From: Streptomyces sp. P3
GTDB taxonomy: Bacteria; Actinomycetota; Actinomycetes; Streptomycetales; Streptomycetaceae
Reading direction: 5' to 3'
NCBI GenBank assembly: GCA_016893485.2
Contig: JAFEKX020000001.1
Span: 5,969,501 to 6,033,500, forward strand
Length of the DNA stretch: 64,000 nt
Both the position numbers and the translations under genes were made by a program. Positions 49,567 through 61,677 of this stretch are shown here, piece by piece; position 1 is the first letter of the stretch; each line of letters starts with the position of its first letter. The notes beneath the pieces are model-generated. The model did not search any database. It saw only the letters and a program-made list of their open reading frames with translations, and was not told the DNA's origin.

Positions 49567-50506
49567 ATGCGTGTGGCGCAATCCGGAAGTGCTGGAGGGC
49601 TGGACCTCAATCTGCTGGTCGCCCTCGACGTGCTGCTGGAGGAGCAGAGCGTGCAGGGTGCCGCGCACCGGCTGCATCTCTCCGAACCCGCGATGAGCCG
49701 CACGCTGGGCCGGATCCGCAAGGCCCTCGGTGATCCCGTGCTGGTGCGCGCCGGGCGGAAGATGGTGCCCACCCCGCGCGCGCTGGCCGTGCGCGCCGAG
49801 GTGAGCGCGGTGGTGGAGCGGGCACGGGCCCTGTTCGCGCCGGGCCGGGACACCGACCTCAGGACCGTCAGCCGCACCCTCACGATCATCGGCCACGACT
49901 CCTTCCCGGCCCTCTACGGCGCCCGGCTGCTGGCCCGCGCCGCCGCCGAGGCGCCCGGCATCCGCGTCCGGTTCCTCGCCGAGAGCCATGTGGACACGCC
50001 GTATCTGCGGGCAGGGCACCGCCGACCTTGAGGTCGGGGTGGTCGACTCGACGGCGCCCGAGGTGCATGTCGAGATGCTGCACGAGGACCGGATGGTCGG
50101 CGTGGTACGGGCCGGACACCCTTTGCTGGAGGGGGAGTTGACGCCCGAGCGGTTCGCCGGGGACGCCGACCACCTGATCGTCTCGCGGCGCGGCAAACTG
50201 CACGGCCCCATCGACACCAGCCTTGCCGAACTGGGCCTGAAGCGCCGGGTGGTGGGGACCGTCGGCACCTTCCCGGCCTCGCTCTTCGTGGTGCGCGACA
50301 CGGACCTGGTCGGCCTGATCAGCCTCTGGAGCGTGTCCATCGCCCACTCCCTGGGCCTCGTCACCTTCGACGTACCGCTCCAACTCCCCGGCCTGGAGGT
50401 CGGGTTGGCCTGGCACCCGCGCCACGACGCCGACCCGGCCCACGCCTGGCTGCGCACCTGCGTGCGGGAGCTGCTGGCGGAGGAGTGGTCAGCGCGCCCC
50501 GGTTAG
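49567..50506 (+). CDS. LysR family transcriptional regulator (frameshifted)
   Basis: A protein of about 313 residues with an N-terminal winged HTH (DLNLLVALDVLLEEQSVQGAAHRLHLSEPAMSRTLGRIRKALGDPVLVR). A substrate-binding domain follows (TLTIIGHDSFPALYGARLL, then GLISLWSVSIAHSLGLVTF and the C-terminal AWLRTCVRELLAEEW). One indel lies near 50012. The start MRVAQSGSAGGLDLNLL is chosen on HTH position. It diverges from the MFS gene and should regulate it. Its 3' end overlaps the convergent MarR-GNAT gene by 18 bp. Confidence 0.9.
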
Positions 50507-51393
50507 CCGCTTCTCGAACCAGTGGTCCGCGTAGACATGGTCGACGTAGGCCGGGATCTCCACGTACCCGCACGCCCGGTACATCGCCTGCGCCTCCGTG
50601 AGCGCCGCGTGCGTGTCCAGCCGTACGACGGTGAACTCGCGCTCCACTGCGGCCCGTTCGAGTTCCGCGAGGATGCGGCGGGCGAGGCCGAGGCGGCGGG
50701 CGTCGGGGTGCACCCAGACGTGCCGGATCTCGCCGGTGCCCGGCTCCAGGGTGCGCAGCGCCCCACAGGCCACCGGGCGCCCCTCCTCGTACGCGACGAA
50801 GAACGCGCCCGCGTCCCCGTGACCTCCTCCGGCCCAACGAGGTCGGTCTTGTCGAAGCCCTCCGGAAAGCGGGCGTCGATGTCGGCTGCGTAGGCGTCGA
50901 GACACGCGCGGGCGTCCTCGGCGGCGCCGTCGACCAGGGCGACCGTGATGCCGGCCAGGCGCAGGAGGCGTTGCGTGGTCGCCAACGCGTGGGCCAGCTC
51001 GGCGCGTTGGGGCGGGGTGAGGGCGGTGAGGAGGCCGGCGGCGAGCGCGTCGGCGCGGCGCTGCTGCTCCTCGACCTCGACGCGGCCCGCCTCGGTCAGC
51101 TCGACCAGGCGCAGCCGGGTGTCGTGCGGGGGCACGGTCAGCCGGACCAGGCCCTGCGCCTCCAGGGACTTCGCCATCCGGCTCAAGTACCCGGCGTCCA
51201 GGGCGAGTCGGCCGCGCAGTGCGCGCAGCGAGATCCCGGCGCCGATCTCGAACAGCAGCCGGGCCTCGCCGAGCGGGCGGTCCTGGCCGAGGTAGTGGTC
51301 GTCGAGGGCGCCGATGCGGCGGGTGAAGTAGCGGTTGAAGCGGCGGAAGGACGCGACGTCCTCCGCCGACACCGGTTCTGTGGCTGGCCTCAT
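50489..51393 (-). CDS. MarR-GNAT fusion protein (frameshifted)
   Basis: A fusion of about 301 residues. Residues 1-150 are a MarR winged HTH (FNRYFTRRIGALDDHYLG, AGISLRALRGRLALDAGYLSRMAKSLEAQGLVRLTVPP, DTRLRLVELTEAG). After a linker comes a GNAT domain (AGAFFVAYEEGRPVACGALR, EIRHVWVHPDARRLGLARRIL, ALTEAQAMYRACGYVEIPAY). The frame breaks near 50820. Such fusions are known in actinobacteria; the acetyl acceptor is unknown. A MarR-type palindrome covers the promoter just upstream, suggesting autoregulation. Confidence 0.87.
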
Positions 51394-51397
51394 ATTT

Positions 51398-51415
51398 CTT
51401 TGACTTTAGTCAAAG
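51398..51415. promoter_or_regulatory. MarR-type autoregulatory palindrome
   Basis: CTTTGACTTTAGTCAAAG (two 7-bp arms, 4-bp centre) lies five bases upstream of the MarR-GNAT ATG (51393). It overlaps where the -10/start would be, the position expected for an autorepressor. Confidence 0.8.
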
Positions 51416-51524
51416 GATTAATTGGCGTCCACCGTCGCACAGCGCGGGTCTATGCTGACTCTCTGTCAACAACTGCTGGGGCGTGGGTGTCCAGCAGGTC
51501 ATTTCCGCGCATCGGGGGAGTCGC

Positions 51525-53294
51525 GTGAGTACCGCTTTCGTGCCGCAACAGCCACAGCCGCAGCCGCCGCCCCCGTCCCGCCGCACGCCAGCGAGGCCAG
51601 CCGGCTGCTCTGCGCGGGCACCTATCTGGACCCCGGTTACCGCGACCGCGTCATCGACGAGCTGTATCTCAACGAGCAGCGCATCGTGGCCCCTTCACTC
51701 GGATTCGACGCGGCCCGCGTCCTCGCGCACGCGGTGCGGGCCCGCCGCCAGGAGCTGCAGTGGGCCGGGGCGATCCTCGGCCTGTGGGTGGTGGGCTCGC
51801 TGCTCAGCGCCGGACTGCTGGCCCTGTTCCTGTTCCCCAGCCTCTACCTCGCGGTCGGCGGCTGGATCAGGGGCCGCGCCGCGCACCCGCCGCTGTACCG
51901 GCTGATCGCCGCGTTCCTGCTCCGCTGGTGGGGCCGCTTCATGTTCGCGTTCCTGCTGTTCTTCACGGTGGTGATCGCCTTCGGCGGCGGCTCGGACGAC
52001 TCGTCGTCCTACGGCTCGACCTCCGGGTCCTACGACTCGTACGGTTCCTCCGGCTCCACCAGTGCCACCGATCTCCTGGTCCCCGGCACCGACGACTTCG
52101 ACAGCCTGATCAAGCCCTGGCAGGCCTGGCTCACGCTCGCCCTGTTCGTGCTGATCGCGTACTGCCTGGCGGCCCAACGCGGCCAGTTCGCCCAGGTATT
52201 GGCCGCCGAGCTGTCCCCGCAGCGCTTCCCGGACGCCGCGAACGACCCCGCCGAGCAGGGCGAGGGCCAGCGCTTCCAGCGGCTCAGGAACCGGGTCCGG
52301 ATCGAGCAGCACGCGCCGCTGGTCATGTACCACGAGGCCCGCCCGTTCTGCGGGGCCGGCGAGTCGTACGAGACCTGGGTGCTCGCCGCCGAGCTCCGGC
52401 CCGACCCCGAGAAGAAGCAGCGGCCGATCAGCAACCGCACGGTCCTGAGACGATCCGCCCCCTGCTCGCCCAGCTCCGGCTGCCCGCCGACCACGCCGTC
52501 CACCTCGGCCGCGACCGGCTGCGCCGGCTGGAGATCGACGAGTGCGTGTTCCTGCCCGCGGAGGGCTGCCGCGGCGCGACGAGGCGCCGTACTACCCGCA
52601 GGCCTTCGAGGAGCACCGGGCGCGCGCGGTCGAGGAGGGCGCCGAGAAGCGGCGGCACTTCCTGCGCATCCGCGTCGGCGGCTGGGAGGAGGAGCTGGTC
52701 GTCACGGTGTTCGTGCGCGTCCACACGCAGGGCCGCATGCTCACGCTGGAGATCGCCCCGCACGTCCTGCTGCCCATCCGCGAGGACTTCAAGAACGCGG
52801 ACCGTACGGCCCACCGCTTCCGCCACAACAACGCCTTCGGCAAGGCGGCTTGGGCCGTCGCCCGGGTGCCCTGCTCCGCCGTCGGCTCCCTCGTCGTGCT
52901 CGGCCGGGGCGCCCTGTATGCCTGGCGGCTGCTGACCGGCGGCTACGCGGGCGCGCTGCCCGACGGACCGGCCCTGTCCGTACGGGAGTTGGGGTCGGCG
53001 CCGGCCGGGTCCACGTTCCAGGAGATGGACGTCCGGCGGTATCTGCGCAATGTTCAGGACCGGGTCGCCCACGGGGTGACGAACGCGCTCGCCGAATCGG
53101 GGTACCTGACCGGCGAGTTCGTCCAGAAGATCACCAATGTCAGCAACAACACCGTGCACGCGGACAAGGTGGAGGGCAGCACGTTCGTGGTGGGCGATCA
53201 CGGGTCGGCGTCCTCCACGCGCACGACCCATTCGACCAACTCCACGAACTCCACGAACTCCACGAGGGGGCCTTCGACCAATGGCAACGGATGA
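51525..53294 (+). CDS. Multi-pass membrane protein with Ser/Thr/Asn-rich C-terminus (frameshifted)
   Basis: A protein of about 590 residues. A Pro/Gln-rich N-terminus precedes hydrophobic helices (LQWAGAILGLWVVGSLLSAG, LRWWGRFMFAFLLFFTVVIA, WQAWLTLALFVLIAYCLAA) and an extracellular-like Gly/Ser/Asp/Tyr loop. A large soluble region follows (RVRIEQHAPLVMYHEARPFC, IRVGGWEEELVVTVFVRVH). Near the end is the motif NVSNNTVHADKVEGSTFVVG, then STN repeats. Frame breaks lie near 51575, 52440 and 52575. The 3' end overlaps the DUF5955 gene. I do not recognise a family; see findings for the shared motif with the next gene. Confidence 0.72.
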
Positions 53295-53634
53295 GCCGAA
53301 CGTCAGCTTCGGGGACGTCTCCCACAGCACCTTCGCCGTGGGCAGCCACGCGCAGGCCGTCAGCCACCACGGCGTGGCGCCGGGACGCGACCAGGCGACC
53401 GAGGAACTCCTCAAGGCCGTACGGGAGTTGCGCACCGATCTCATGCGAGTACGGGGCACGGACCAGACGGCGGTACTGGACGCTGCGCTCGCCGACACGG
53501 AGGACGAGATCACCCGCACCGGGCAGGCGGCGCCGACGCGTCGCGAGCGTCTGCGCGAGCTGCTGTCCGACTCGCAGGCCCTGCTGAGTGTCCTCGCTTC
53601 CGCGGGGGCTGTGGCGGGGCTGGTGGGACTGTGA
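53281..53634 (+). CDS. DUF5955 family protein
   Basis: An intact 117-residue protein. Residues 6-30 carry a beta-like repeat motif (NVSFGDVSHSTFAVGSHAQA). A helical coiled region follows (ATEELLKAVRELRTDLMRV, DAALADTEDEITRTG), and the C-terminus is a hydrophobic LLSDSQALLSVLASAGAVAG helix. The ATG overlaps the end of the upstream membrane-protein gene. Matches DUF5955 by pattern recollection; function is unknown. The N-terminal motif resembles the end of the upstream protein. Confidence 0.78.
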   Translation: MATDEPNVSFGDVSHSTFAVGSHAQAVSHHGVAPGRDQATEELLKAVRELRTDLMRVRGTDQTAVLDAALADTEDEITRTGQAAPTRRERLRELLSDSQALLSVLASAGAVAGLVGL

Positions 53635-53656
53635 GCCGGATGGGGAGAGGGATGCG

Positions 53657-55185
53657 ATGAGCGGGGGAGCGGGATGGGGATCGGGGTCTGGGTCAGGGCC
53701 AGGGTCGGATTGGTGGTCGGGCTCGGGGGCCGGATCGGGGTCGGGGCCGCGGTACTGGAATGAGGAGACCCAGCGGTGGGAGGACGGTGACGGGGCGGGG
53801 GCGGGGCGCGGGTCGGAGCCGGGTTCGGGGTCGGGGCCAGGGTCGGAGTCGGGTTCCGGGTCGGAGTCGGGTCCGGGGTCGGGTTCCGGGTCGGAGTCGG
53901 AGCCGGGTCCGGGTTCGGGTTCGGGGTCGGGGTCGGGTCCAGGGTCGGAGTCGGGTTCCGGGTCGGAGTCGGAGTCGGGTTCGGGGGCGGAGTCAGAGTC
54001 GGAGTTGGGTTCGCGTCCGGGTTCCGGCTCGGGTTCGGGTTCGGGTTCGGAGTCGGAGTTGGGTTCGCGTCCGGGTTCCGGTTCGGGTTCGGGTTCGAGT
54101 CAGGCTGGGGTCCGGGTTCCGGTTCGGGCTCTGATTGGGGTCCGAATTCCGGCTCAGGGTCGGACCCGGGTTGGGGTCCAGGGTCCGGTCCGGAGCCGGG
54201 GTCGAGGTCGGGTTCCGATTGGGGTCGCGGTTCCGGGTCGGGTTCGGGGACGCGGCGGGGGCCGACGCGGTGAATCCGGAGGCGCCGACCGCTTCGGTCA
54301 TTCCGCCTGCGGACTGGCACTCGGTCCCGCCCCCGGTCGCTCCGCCTCCGGACTGGCATTCCGTTCCGCCCCCGGTTCCGCCCTCGCCCCTGCCTCCGCC
54401 CAACCTGCCTCCGTCCTCCCTGCCCCCACCCACCCTTTCGTCAGGGCTGCCGCCGGCACCGTCGCTGTCCCGTCCCGCGTACAGTCGGCGGCTCGTCTGG
54501 TCCGTGGTCGTGGGGCCGCCGCGGTCGGGGTCGCCGTAAGCCTGGTGCTGACCTTCGTGGTCGACCGGGGCGATGACGACGGCAAGGGCGGGGGCGGTCA
54601 CACGGTCGCCGCATCCTCGTCGGGGCCGGGTGCCTCGCCGTCCACGGACGTGTCCCCGTCGCCGTCTCCCTCGCCGTCCGCCTCCACCCCCGAACTCCCG
54701 CCCGGCTACCGCTCGTTCGACGATCCCGAGGGCTTCCGGATCGCCTACCCGGACGGCTGGACCCGCTCCACGGTGGCGTCGACGTACGGCATCGACGTGG
54801 TCAACTACCGCAGCGGGGACGGCGAACACCGGCTGCAGGTGTACCAGGTCGCCGAGCCCACCCCGCCGCGTCGTTCGAGCTGTACCTCTCCGACCAGACG
54901 CCCAAGCCGGACGGATTCCGCAAGCTCGGCCTGCAGACCCTCGACGACGGAAGCTTCACGGGGACCCGGCTGGAATACACGGCCGACTCCCTCAAGGGCG
55001 AGCCCGACATCGGCACCTGGCATGTCTACGACGAACGGTTCGTGGCGTCCGACGGCGCGATCTACGCCATCGCTGCCTACGGCCCCGACGCGGACGGTCA
55101 CGCCGACGAGCTGGAGCTGCTCGCCACCGCCGTGACCTGGTTCTGCCCGCAGGCCGGGACCTGCGACGACGCCTCCGCCCACTGA
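53657..55185 (+). CDS. Gly/Ser-repeat membrane protein with extracellular C-terminal domain (frameshifted)
   Basis: Residues 1-40 include WWSGSG and YWNEETQRWEDGDG. A very long Gly/Ser/Glu/Pro repeat tract follows (about 53780-54240). Next is a Pro-rich stretch (WHSVPPPVAPPPDWHSVPPP), a membrane helix (about 54500-54560, VVVGVAVSLVLTFV-like), a Ser/Pro linker, and a C-terminal domain of about 140 residues (YRSFDDPEGFRIAYPDGWTR, TWHVYDERFVASDGAIYAIA, TWFCPQAGTCDDASAH, two Cys). Frame breaks occur near 54110, 54270, 54480 and 54870. The C-terminal domain resembles those of secreted Streptomyces lipoproteins; function is unknown. Confidence 0.6.
53780..54240 (+). repeat. Hexanucleotide-type GGGTCS tract
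   Basis: For about 460 bp the sequence consists of variants of TCGGGG, TCGGGT, TCCGGG and TCGGAG, encoding Gly-Ser, Glu-Ser and Pro-Gly units in the frame of the 53657 gene. Repeat slippage and the G runs make this stretch the least reliable part of the window. Confidence 0.85.
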
Positions 55186-55360
55186 TTCAGCTGCTTCGGC
55201 CCGCGTTTCACCCCTTATGTCCGCATGTTCAGTGACGCGGCCCACTTTCGGCCATGGATTTCGCATACATACGGACGTCCCGGGCAGGCGCCCGCAGTCC
55301 CCGAGAGTGACAGTTAGGTGACGCTGGGGCACTGAACAGGAACGGAAGGCAATACCGATC

Positions 55361-56886
55361 ATGGCCGACAACACGGAACAGCAGGCGGGGAAGACCATTC
55401 ACGCGGGCGGGGAGTGGCGCGAAGCGGTCTCCGGCGCCACGCGCGAGATCATCGACCCCGCGGACGCGCTGCCGTTCGCCGTGGTCGCGGAGGGCGACGA
55501 GAAGGACACGGACATAGCCGTCGCCGCCGCCCGCGCCGCCTTCGACGGCGGTCAGGGCGCCTGGCCGCTCACCCCCGTCACCGAGCGCGCCGCCCTGCTG
55601 CGTCGCGTCGCCGACCTCCTCGTGCGCGACCGCGAGCAGCTCGGCCTGCTGGAGAGCCGGGACGCGGGCAAGACCGTGGAGGAGGGCCGGGTCGACATCG
55701 ACTGCGTCGCCGACGCCTTCCGCTACTTCGCCGACCTCGTCGCCGGCGAGGCCCCCGGCCGGGTCGTCGACGCGGGCACGCCCGAGGTGCACAGCGTCGT
55801 CGTGCACGAGCCCGTCGGCGTCTGTGCGCTGATCACCCCCTGGAACTACCCGCTGCTCCAGGCGAGTTGGAAGATCGCGCCCGCCCTCGCGGCCGGCAAC
55901 ACCTTCGTCGTCAAGCCCAGCGAGATCACCCCGCTAACGACGATCGCCCTCATCGACCTCCTCGTCGAGGCCGGTCTGCCCGCCGGTGTCGCCAACATCG
56001 TCACCGGCCCCGGCCACTCGGTCGGCGCCCGCCTCGCCGAGCACCCCGACGTCGACCTCGTCTCCTTCACCGGCGGCCTCGTCAGCGGCACGAAGGTCGC
56101 CCAGGCCGCCGCCGTGACCGTGAAGAAGGTCGCCCTCGAACTCGGCGGCAAGAACCCCAACGTCGTCTTCGCCGACGCCTGCGCCACCGAGGAGGGCTTC
56201 GACACCGCCGTCGACCAGGCCCTCAACGCGGCCTTCATCCACAGCGGCCAGGTCTGCTCCGCGGGCGCCCGCCTCATCGTCGAGGAGACGATCCGCGAGC
56301 GCTTCGTCGCCGAACTCGCCCGCCGCGCCGAGAAGATCCGCCTCGGCCGCGGCACCGAGGACGGCGTCGAGTGCGGCCCCCTCGTCTCCGAGCAGCAGCG
56401 CGCCAAGACCGAGTCGTACGTCGCCGCCGCCCTCGCCGGGGGCGCGGTGCTGCGCTCCGGCGGCAAGCGCCCCGAGCCGACCGCGACCCGGCCCGCCACC
56501 GGCTACTTCTACGAGCCGACCGTCCTCGACCAGTGCCACCGCGAGATGACCGTCGTACGCGAAGAGGTCTTCGGACCGATCCTCACCGTCGAGACCTTCC
56601 GCACCGAGGACGAGGCCGTCGCGCTCGCCAACGACACCGAGTACGGCCTCGCGGGTGCCGTCTGGACCGCCGACGCGGGCCGCGCGCGCCGCGTCGCCGG
56701 ACGGCTGCGCCACGGCACCGTCTGGATCAACGATTTCCACCCTATCTTCCGCAGGCGGAGTGGGGCGGCTTCGGAAAGAGCGGTGTGGGCCGGGAGTTGG
56801 GCCCCGCCGGACTCGCCGAGTACCGCGAGGCCAAGCACGTGTACCAGAACCTGGCGCCGAGGCCGGTGCGCTGGTTCGCGGGCTGA
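55361..56886 (+). CDS. Aldehyde dehydrogenase, betaine-aldehyde-type (one frameshift)
   Basis: A protein of about 508 residues. The cofactor region is ITPWNYPLLQASWKIAPALAAGNT, VVKPSEITP is present, the general base Glu is in ALELGGKNPN and the nucleophile Cys in SGQVCSAGAR; EEVFGPILTVETF, and after the shift EWGGFGKSGVGRELG and EYREAKHVYQ, close it. In this operon it probably converts betaine aldehyde to glycine betaine (BetB-like). One C is missing near 56741. ATG 55361 follows GGAACGGAAGGCAATACC. The upstream 55186-55360 should hold the operon promoter. Confidence 0.92.
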
Positions 56887-56925
56887 TCCCGTCGACTCAC
56901 CGACCCCGCCAACCCCAGCCCACCC

Positions 56926-56953
56926 AGGGGCGCGGGGAACTGCGCGACCAGCC
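56926..56953 (+). repeat. Single arm of the dispersed intergenic element
   Basis: These 28 bases (AGGGGCGCGGGGAACTGCGC then GACCAGCC) are an exact match to the reverse complement of 27050-27077 and differ by one base from 27112-27139. Here the arm stands alone between the aldehyde dehydrogenase and GMC genes. Confidence 0.9.
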
Positions 56954-57006
56954 ACGACGCACCCGCACCCGCACCCGAAGAGACCACCTCTAACCGGAGT
57001 TGCTCC

Positions 57007-58535
57007 ATGCCCGAGAACCCTCACGTATACGACTACGTCGTCATCGGCGGCGGAACGGCCGGCTCCGTCATCGCCTCCCGCCTCACCGAGAACCCCGACG
57101 TCACCGTCGCCGTCATCGAAGGGGGCCCCAGCGACGTCGGCCGCGAGGACGTACTGACCCTGCGCCGCTGGATGGGCCTCCTCGGCGGCGAGCTGGACTA
57201 CGACTACCCGACCACCGAGCAGCCGCGCGGCAACTCGCACATCCGGCACAGCCGCGCCCGCGTCCTCGGCGGCTGCTCCTCGCACAACACCCTCATCGCC
57301 TTCAAGCCGCTGCCGTCCGACTGGGACGAGTGGGAGGCGGCCGGGGCCAAGGGCTGGGACGCGATATCGATGGAGGCGTACTACGCGCGCCTCCTCAACA
57401 ACATCGTCCCCGTCGACGAGAAGGACCGGAACGCCATCGCCCGTGACTTCGTCGACGCGGCCCAGGAGGCGCTCGACGTCCCGCGCGTCGAGGGCTTCAA
57501 CAAGGCCCCGTTCACGGACGGCGTCGGCTTCTTCGACCTCGCCTACCACCCGGAGAACAACAAGCGGTCCAGCGCGTCCGTCGCGTACCTCCACCCGGTG
57601 ATGGACGAGCGCCCCAACCTCACCCTCTTCCTTGAGACGTGGGCCCACCGCCTGGAGCTGGACGGCACCCGCGCGGAAGGCGTCCACGTCCGCACCAAGG
57701 ACGGCGAGGACATCCTCGTCCGCGCCCGCCGCGAGGTCGTCCTGTGCGCCGGTGCCGTCGACTCCCCGCGCCTGCTCCTGCACTCGGGCATCGGCCCCCG
57801 CGCGGACCTCGAAGCGCTCGGCATCCCCGTCGCCGTGGACCTCCCGGGCGTGGGCGAGAACCTCCTCGACCACCCCGAGTCGGTCATCGTCTGGGAGACC
57901 AACGGGCCGATCCCGGAGAACTCCGCGATGGACTCCGACGCGGGCCTGTTCGTCCGCCGCGACCCCGAACACCCGGGCCCTGACCTGATGTTCCACTTCT
58001 ACCAGGTGCCCTTCACCGACAACCCCGAGCGCCTCGGCTACGAACGCCCCGAGTTCGGCGTCTCCATGACCCCGAACATCCCCAAGCCGAAGAGCCGCGG
58101 CCGTCTGTACCTGGAGAGCGCCGACCCGGCCGTCAAACCCGCCCTGGACTTCCGGTACTTCACCGACGAGGACGACTACGACGGCCGCACCCTCGTCGAC
58201 GGCATCCGCATCGCCCGCGAGATCGCGAAGACCGAACCCCTCGCCGGCTGGCTCAAGCGCGAGGTGTGCCCCGGCCCGGAGATCCTCGGCGACGCCGAGC
58301 TGAGCGAGTACGCCCGCAAGGTCGCCCACACCGTCTACCACCCGGCCGGCACCTGCCGCATGGGCGCCGACGCCGACGAACTCGCCGTCGTGGACCCCGA
58401 GTTGCGCGTCCGGGGCCTGGACGGCCTCCGGATCGCCGACGCCTCCGTCTTCCCGACCATGCCCGCCGTGAACCCGATGATCGGGGTGCTCATGGTCGGT
58501 GAGAGGGCCGTCGACCTGATCGGAGGTGGTGCGCG

Positions 58536-58539
<4 letters not shown>
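57007..58539 (+). CDS. GMC oxidoreductase, choline-dehydrogenase-like
   Basis: An intact 510-residue FAD enzyme. The dinucleotide loop is YVVIGGGTAGSVIASRLTE (Gly14, Gly16, Gly19), the GMC signature 1 region is SRARVLGGCSSHNTLIAF, and ARREVVLCAGAVDSPRLLLHSGIG is signature 2. The catalytic His and Asn regions are VYHPAGTCRMG and PAVNPMIGVLMVGERAV. In context it probably oxidises choline to betaine aldehyde (BetA-like), but substrate cannot be read from sequence alone. ATG 57007 follows an RBS-like CCGGAGTTGCTCC, and its stop overlaps the ABC gene start as ATGA. Confidence 0.92.
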
Positions 58540-59721
<1,182 letters not shown>

Positions 59722-59722
<1 letters not shown>

Positions 59723-61676
59723 TGGCAACGGTCACCGCATCCGCCCCGCGTCCCGCCCTCCCCGGCATCCTCCGGCACCGGGCCGCGCTCAAACTCCTGC
59801 TGCTCGCGCTCGCCGCCGCGGTCCTCGTACCGCTCGCCAACGCGCACTGGTCCAGCGGCAGTTGGCCGCACGCCCTCACCGTCGACCTGTCCGGTCCGCT
59901 GGGCCGGGCCAACGACTGGATCATCGACAACCGCGACAGCTCCCCGCTGTTCCTGTACTTCTTCGGCTACATCAGCAACGCCGTCGTCCTCTCCGTACGC
60001 GCCGTCTACCTCGTCCTGCTCGCCGCGGGCTGGGCCGGCGTCACCGCGTTCGGCGCGCTCGTCGCCTGGCGGGTCGCGGGCGTACGGCTCGCGGTCGGGA
60101 CCGGCGTCGCCTTCCTCGTCTGCGGACTGCTCGGCATGTGGGTGCCGACCATGCAGACCCTCGCGCTGATGGTGGTCGCGGTCCTCACCTCGGTCGTCGT
60201 GGGCGCCCTGCTCGGCCTGGCCGGCGGCCTCTCCGAACGCACGGACCGCGCACTGCGCCCGGTCCTGGACACCATGCAGGTGCTCCCCGCCTTCGCCTAC
60301 CTCCTCCCCGTCGTCCTGGTCTTCGGCATCGGCGTCCCCGCCGCCGTCCTCGCCACGGTCGTCTACGCCGCCCCGCCCATGGCCCGCCTCACCGCGCTCG
60401 GGCTGCGCGACGCCGACCCGGAGGTCCTCGAAGCCGTCGAGTCCCTGGGCGCCACCGGACGCCAGCGCCTGCTGACCGCACGGCTCCCGCTGGCCCGCAA
60501 GCACCTCCTCCTCGGCCTCAACCAGACGATCATGATGGCCCTCTCCATGGCCGTCATCGCCTCCGTCATCGGCGCCGGAGGCCTCGGTGACCGCGTCTAC
60601 CAGGCCCTCGCCTCCGTCGACGTCGGCGCCGCCCTGGCCGCCGGCATCCCGATCGTGCTCCTCGCCGTCGTCCTCGACCGCGTCACCGCGGCGGCCGGTG
60701 AGCAGACCGACGCGTCCGCGGGCGACCCGGGCTCCAACCTCCGCCCCTGGCTGTACGCCCTCGGCGCCACCGTCGCCGTAGCCGTGGTGGCCCGGCTGTC
60801 CGATGCCCTGGACTGGCCCTCCGGCTGGACGCTGGGCATCGCCGAACCGGTGAACCAGGTCGTCGACTGGATGACCGCCCACCTCTACCCGGCGTCCCCT
60901 ACCTCGGTGGCACCGCCGACTGGGCCGGCCACTTCACCACCTGGGTCCTGGACCCCGTACGCGACGGTCTGCAATGGCTGCCGTGGTGGTCGGTGCTGCT
61001 GATCGTCGCCGCCCTCGCCTGGGTGATCGGCACCTGGCGCACCGCGCTCACCGCCGTCCTCGCCATGGCCGCGATCGGCGTGCTCGGCGTGTGGAAGCCG
61101 TCCCTGGACACGCTGTCGCAGGTGCTGGCCGCCGTGGCCGTCACCCTCGTCCTCGGCTTCGCGACCGGCATCGCCGCCGCCCGCAGCGACCGCTTCGAAC
61201 GCGCCCTGCGCCCCGTCCTCGACGTCTGCCAGACCATGCCGCAGTTCGTCTACCTGATCCCGGTCGTCGCCCTCTTCGGCGTCGGCCGCGCCCCCGCCGT
61301 CGCGGCGGCCGTCGTCTACGCGCTGCCCGCCGTCGTCCGCATCACCACGCAGGGCCTGCGCCAGGTCGACCCGGCCGCCCTGGAGTCGGCCCGCTCGCTC
61401 GGCGCGACCAGCACCCAGCAGCTGCGGCAGATCCAACTCCCGCTCGCCCGCCCGGCGTTGCTCCTCGCCGTCAACCAGGGCGTGGTCCTGGTCCTCGCCG
61501 TCGTCATCATCGGCGGCCTGGTCGGCGGCGGCGCCCTCGGCTACGACGCCGTGTTCGGCCTGGCCCAGGGCGACCTGGCCACCGGACTCGTCGCCGGCGC
61601 CGCGATCGTCTGCCTCGGCCTGATGCTCGACCGGGTGACCCAACCGACCGAACGCCGCACCAAGAAGGGAGCGTGA
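59722..61676 (+). CDS. Fused double ABC permease for betaine/choline (one frameshift)
   Basis: A protein of about 651 residues with two MetI/BPD-type permease halves in tandem. Each has an EAA-like loop: first EVLEAVESLGATGRQRLLTARLPLA, second AALESARSLGATSTQQLRQIQLPLA. Each ends with a GG or GGG glycine-rich turn (ASVIGAGGLGDRV, GGLVGGGALGYDAV). The halves repeat a matching DTMQVLPAFAYLLPVV / DVCQTMPQFVYLIPVV segment. Such fusions may replace the usual homodimeric permease. One G is missing near 60890. It sits between ATPase and binding protein genes. Confidence 0.92.
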
Positions 61677-61677
61677 C

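Noticed and set aside
56509..58341. Long minus-strand ORF opposite the GMC gene
   Set aside because: The plus-strand GMC gene is intact with all motifs; the antisense frame is compositional.
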